Origin: Thermoplasmatota archaeon
GTDB lineage: Archaea > Thermoplasmatota > Thermoplasmata > Thermoplasmatales > GCA-001856825
Assembly (NCBI GenBank): GCA_023379555.1
Contig: JAMCQR010000061.1
Span: 1-6,943 of the forward strand
Length of the DNA: 6,943 bases
Reading direction: 5' to 3'
Shown here: positions 5,341-6,943 of the stretch, piece by piece
Position numbering within the stretch: position 1 is the stretch's first letter
Layout of the letters: each line of letters begins with the position of its first letter
The notes under the pieces: generated by a model
Database searches by the model: none
What the model saw: only the letters and a program-made list of their open reading frames with translations
What the model was told of the DNA's origin: nothing
Translations under genes and position numbers: made by a program

Positions 5341-5364
5341 TATTATCAAGTCATAGTGTTTCTC

Positions 5365-5374
5365 TTTATTTAAG
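5365..5374 (-). promoter_or_regulatory. TATA/BRE of the phosphoribosyltransferase gene
   Basis: CTTAAATAAA on the minus strand is preceded by the purine run AAAAAGAG (5383-5376), which resembles a BRE. Its centre is about 29 nt from the ATG at 5340, so transcription would begin at or just before that codon. This is the main reason for rejecting the longer N-terminus. Confidence 0.55.
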
Positions 5375-5433
5375 CTCTTTTTAGACGAGGAACCGGTGCA
5401 GCTTGTGCCTATTGAATTGCTACAAGAAAAGGG

Positions 5434-5439
5434 TTTAAG
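5434..5439 (+). promoter_or_regulatory. TATA/BRE of dtdA
   Basis: TTTAAG is preceded by the purine-rich GAAAAGGG (5426-5433), a BRE-like run. Its centre is about 25 nt before the dtdA ATG, and no Shine-Dalgarno is present, which fits a leaderless transcript. The heptamer TTTAAGC occurs both here and in the facing phosphoribosyltransferase promoter (5369-5375). Confidence 0.5.
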
Positions 5440-5460
5440 CCAAAAGTTCATTTAAGAGCG

Positions 5461-6201
5461 ATGAAAGTTGTGTATGGCAACGACGATGTTGCCGGCAGGA
5501 ACATTAGTTATTTCCTTGAGAAGAATTTTGCAGTTGATGTTATAGCACTCGAAGAGCATCCAATCTATCACGACTATCCCGAGAAAGAGGCAGGGGCAAG
5601 AAAAGATGAGTTGATTATAATCCCGAGCCAGCACAAGAGCCTCAAGAATATCAGGAGTCTAACCGTCCATGCAGCTGGGAACTTCGACACAAACGACTAT
5701 GGTGGAGCAAAGAATAAGATGACACTATACGACGGGAAGTATGCTCGCGGAGTTCTTATGAACATCAACAAGTACGCCCAGGGATTGAATTTTGAGGTCA
5801 CGTACGAAGCTACTCACCACGGTCCTTACTCTGAAAATCCGTTGGTGTTCGTGGAGATCGGTTCTAGCGATCTCGAGTACGGAGACAAGGAAATTGGATA
5901 CATGATGGCAAGGGCGATTTACGAATCATACGGCGAGGAGGCTGAGATTTACTGTGGAATCGGAGGAATGCACTATTCTAGCAAGTTCACCAAGATGGCA
6001 ATCAACGAGGGATTGGCGTTTGGCCACATCGCCTCGAAATACAGGTTCGCGTCCCTCACTCCGGATTCTCTAAATGAAATGTTTCAGAAGTCTACCGGGG
6101 CGCAGGGTTTCCTGATAGAGAACAAGTCCTTTGATTCCCTGCAAAAGAATTCACTCAAGAAGATGCTAGATTCAAAATCCCTTAACTACAGATTTGTTTG
6201 A
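5461..6201 (+). CDS. dtdA: D-aminoacyl-tRNA deacylase DtdA (DTD2/GEK1 family)
   Basis: Cytoplasmic proofreading enzyme that hydrolyses the ester of D-amino acids mischarged on tRNA (typically D-Tyr, D-Asp), freeing the tRNA. It is the archaeal/plant type, unrelated in fold to bacterial DtdA/Dtd1. Its 246 residues are a little below the common 260-280. Conserved blocks in order: PSQHKS 55-60, SLTVHAAGNF 66-75, EATHHGPYS 116-124, VEIGSSDLEYGD 131-142, GIGGMHYSSKF 166-176 and FGHIASKY 187-194. The histidines in the HHG and GGMHY blocks are the expected zinc and catalytic ligands. After about 195 comes a less conserved tail. The ATG at 5461 is the natural start, since MKVVYGNDDVAG matches the family N-terminus, and a TATA box about 25 nt upstream suggests leaderless translation. 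It is divergent from the phosphoribosyltransferase gene (120 bp apart) and ends 1 nt from the stop of dys. Confidence 0.92.
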   Translation: MKVVYGNDDVAGRNISYFLEKNFAVDVIALEEHPIYHDYPEKEAGARKDELIIIPSQHKSLKNIRSLTVHAAGNFDTNDYGGAKNKMTLYDGKYARGVLMNINKYAQGLNFEVTYEATHHGPYSENPLVFVEIGSSDLEYGDKEIGYMMARAIYESYGEEAEIYCGIGGMHYSSKFTKMAINEGLAFGHIASKYRFASLTPDSLNEMFQKSTGAQGFLIENKSFDSLQKNSLKKMLDSKSLNYRFV

Positions 6202-6202
6202 C

Positions 6203-6943
6203 CTAGAGAGAGGCTACAATTAGTGGGAGCAAGACCGTTGCTTCACCTTCTATCAGGACCTGCTTTGCACGCGGTTTTATCTTTCCCCAGGAAACAGCTT
6301 CCCTCGGCTGAGCCCCCGAGAGACTTCCATCAAATTCCTGAGCCGTTGTTATGTAGATCGCGTAGTCCAGTCCACCTCTGAACTGGTTCCACCATATCAC
6401 GTGGTGCTTTGAGATCCCGCCACCGATAATGATTGCTCCCATTTTCCCTTTGGCAGAGTTGAAAACGATTTCGCTAAGTCTGTGCTCATCTTCCAGTGAA
6501 TCGATAGCAAAATCGTGATTCATTTCCCAGAAAGACCAGAGTTGTGATCCGAACGATCCGTCTGTATATCCCGGAATGAAAACGTCTACTCCGTTTTCGT
6601 ATGCGGCATTTAGGATTGAGTTCTTTTTCATTTGCTTTCCCAGATCTCTGAGAAGGTCCGTTATTGTCCACTTCTTTTTCTTCTCATATTCTTTTTCAAG
6701 AAACGGCATCATCTTTTCTTCTATGATCTTCCCGTAGTGATCCTGCGGGATTACCACGTTACCAAGTCTGTATTTCTTCTCCCTGAGAAGCACGGCATCA
6801 TTGAGCATGAAGTCGCCACGGTAGTAGTTCTTGTAACTCCGTGCCAGATCGTGGTCGACAGTTCCTGCTGTGGTGATTATGTGGTTTACGATCCCTGAAT
6901 TTATCAGGTCCACTATTGCACCTCTGGTACCGGTAGAAACTAT
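6203..6943 (-). CDS. dys: deoxyhypusine synthase, N-terminus beyond the window
   Basis: NAD-dependent enzyme that moves the aminobutyl group of spermidine to one lysine of translation factor aIF5A, the first step of hypusine formation. The 246 visible residues run in frame to the right edge; archaeal members are about 300-320, so roughly 60-70 residues are missing. Numbered from the edge: STGTRGAIVDLI 3-14 and HIITTAGTVDHD 21-32 (NAD-site segment), YRGDF 41-45, IPGYTDGSFGSQLW 123-136, IIGGGISKH 172-180, GGLDYAIYITTAQEFDGSLSG 190-210, and the catalytic-lysine block REAVSWGKI 214-222 (K221). The C-terminus EGEATVLLPLIVASL is typical. A GTG at 6913 is open as a start but lies inside conserved sequence and is not the true one. 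The gene appears intact where visible. Its stop is 1 nt from that of convergent dtdA, so the two transcripts must read into each other's end. Confidence 0.93.
   Translation of the reverse strand: MVSTGTRGAIVDLINSGIVNHIITTAGTVDHDLARSYKNYYRGDFMLNDAVLLREKKYRLGNVVIPQDHYGKIIEEKMMPFLEKEYEKKKKWTITDLLRDLGKQMKKNSILNAAYENGVDVFIPGYTDGSFGSQLWSFWEMNHDFAIDSLEDEHRLSEIVFNSAKGKMGAIIIGGGISKHHVIWWNQFRGGLDYAIYITTAQEFDGSLSGAQPREAVSWGKIKPRAKQVLIEGEATVLLPLIVASL

Noticed and set aside
4963..5373. Plus-strand 136-codon open frame opposite the phosphoribosyltransferase
   Set aside because: Covers the PRPP-binding coding region in antisense, has a Cys/Arg-rich composition, and no promoter is evident.
5341..5451. N-terminal extension of the phosphoribosyltransferase from the ATG at 5451
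   Set aside because: Low-complexity Ser/Lys/Cys-rich sequence unlike the family, lying over a TATA/BRE element placed correctly for a start at 5340.
6203..6913. GTG at 6913 as the start of deoxyhypusine synthase
   Set aside because: The frame stays open to the window edge, and the upstream residues STGTRGAI are conserved family sequence, so the gene is simply cut by the window.
1..6943. CRISPR arrays, insertion sequences, tRNA or rRNA genes, toxin-antitoxin or defence systems
   Set aside because: No spaced direct repeats, transposase motifs or tRNA-like cloverleaf sequences were seen. The Mut7-C fragment is PIN-related but sits in a housekeeping-type operon without an antitoxin-like partner, apart from the distant wHTH gene.

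Overview
The window looks like core chromosome of a thermoacidophilic or related euryarchaeon, most likely in or near the Thermoplasmata. Five things suggest this: several families found mainly or only in archaea (DUF373 membrane protein, archaeal MptE, Ogg2-type 8-oxoguanine glycosylase, archaeal deoxyhypusine synthase, DtdA-type D-aminoacyl-tRNA deacylase); TATA/BRE-like promoter elements; genes whose start lies about 25-29 nt from the TATA centre with no Shine-Dalgarno (leaderless style); frequent AGA/AGG arginine and ATA isoleucine codons; and mid-range GC by eye. The genus cannot be fixed from this stretch. I saw no mobile elements, CRISPR arrays, tRNAs or rRNAs. No gene-free stretch reaches 300 bases; the largest gap is about 180 bp.

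Left part (1-2150, minus strand): a compact four-gene operon read right to left. It has a TATA box and Shine-Dalgarno, a 71-residue winged-helix protein, a DUF373 six-helix membrane protein, the pterin enzyme MptE, and the N-terminus of a Mut7-C-type RNase cut by the window edge. Two junctions are ATGA overlaps. The DUF373/mptE junction is a longer 68-nt overlap, with an uncertain mptE start.

Middle (2200-3760): a plus-strand Ogg2 DNA glycosylase/AP lyase converges on a minus-strand alpha/beta hydrolase, with a 34-bp gap. The hydrolase is divergent from a carbamate kinase. The 181-bp divergent region holds a near-perfect 18-bp palindrome and a tandem heptamer, the best operator candidates in the window.

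Right part (3764-6943): carbamate kinase (plus) and a COG2236-like purine phosphoribosyltransferase (minus) converge with overlapping stop codons. The phosphoribosyltransferase is divergent from dtdA, both with apparently leaderless promoters in a 120-bp region. dtdA ends 1 nt from the stop of a convergent deoxyhypusine synthase gene whose N-terminus is off the window. dtdA and dys both serve translation (removal of D-amino acids from tRNA; modification of aIF5A), but they are convergent, so not co-transcribed.

Nothing here amounts to a clear new multi-gene system. The least understood parts are the wHTH-DUF373-mptE-Mut7-C cluster, the palindrome near 3648, and the C-terminal extension of the phosphoribosyltransferase.
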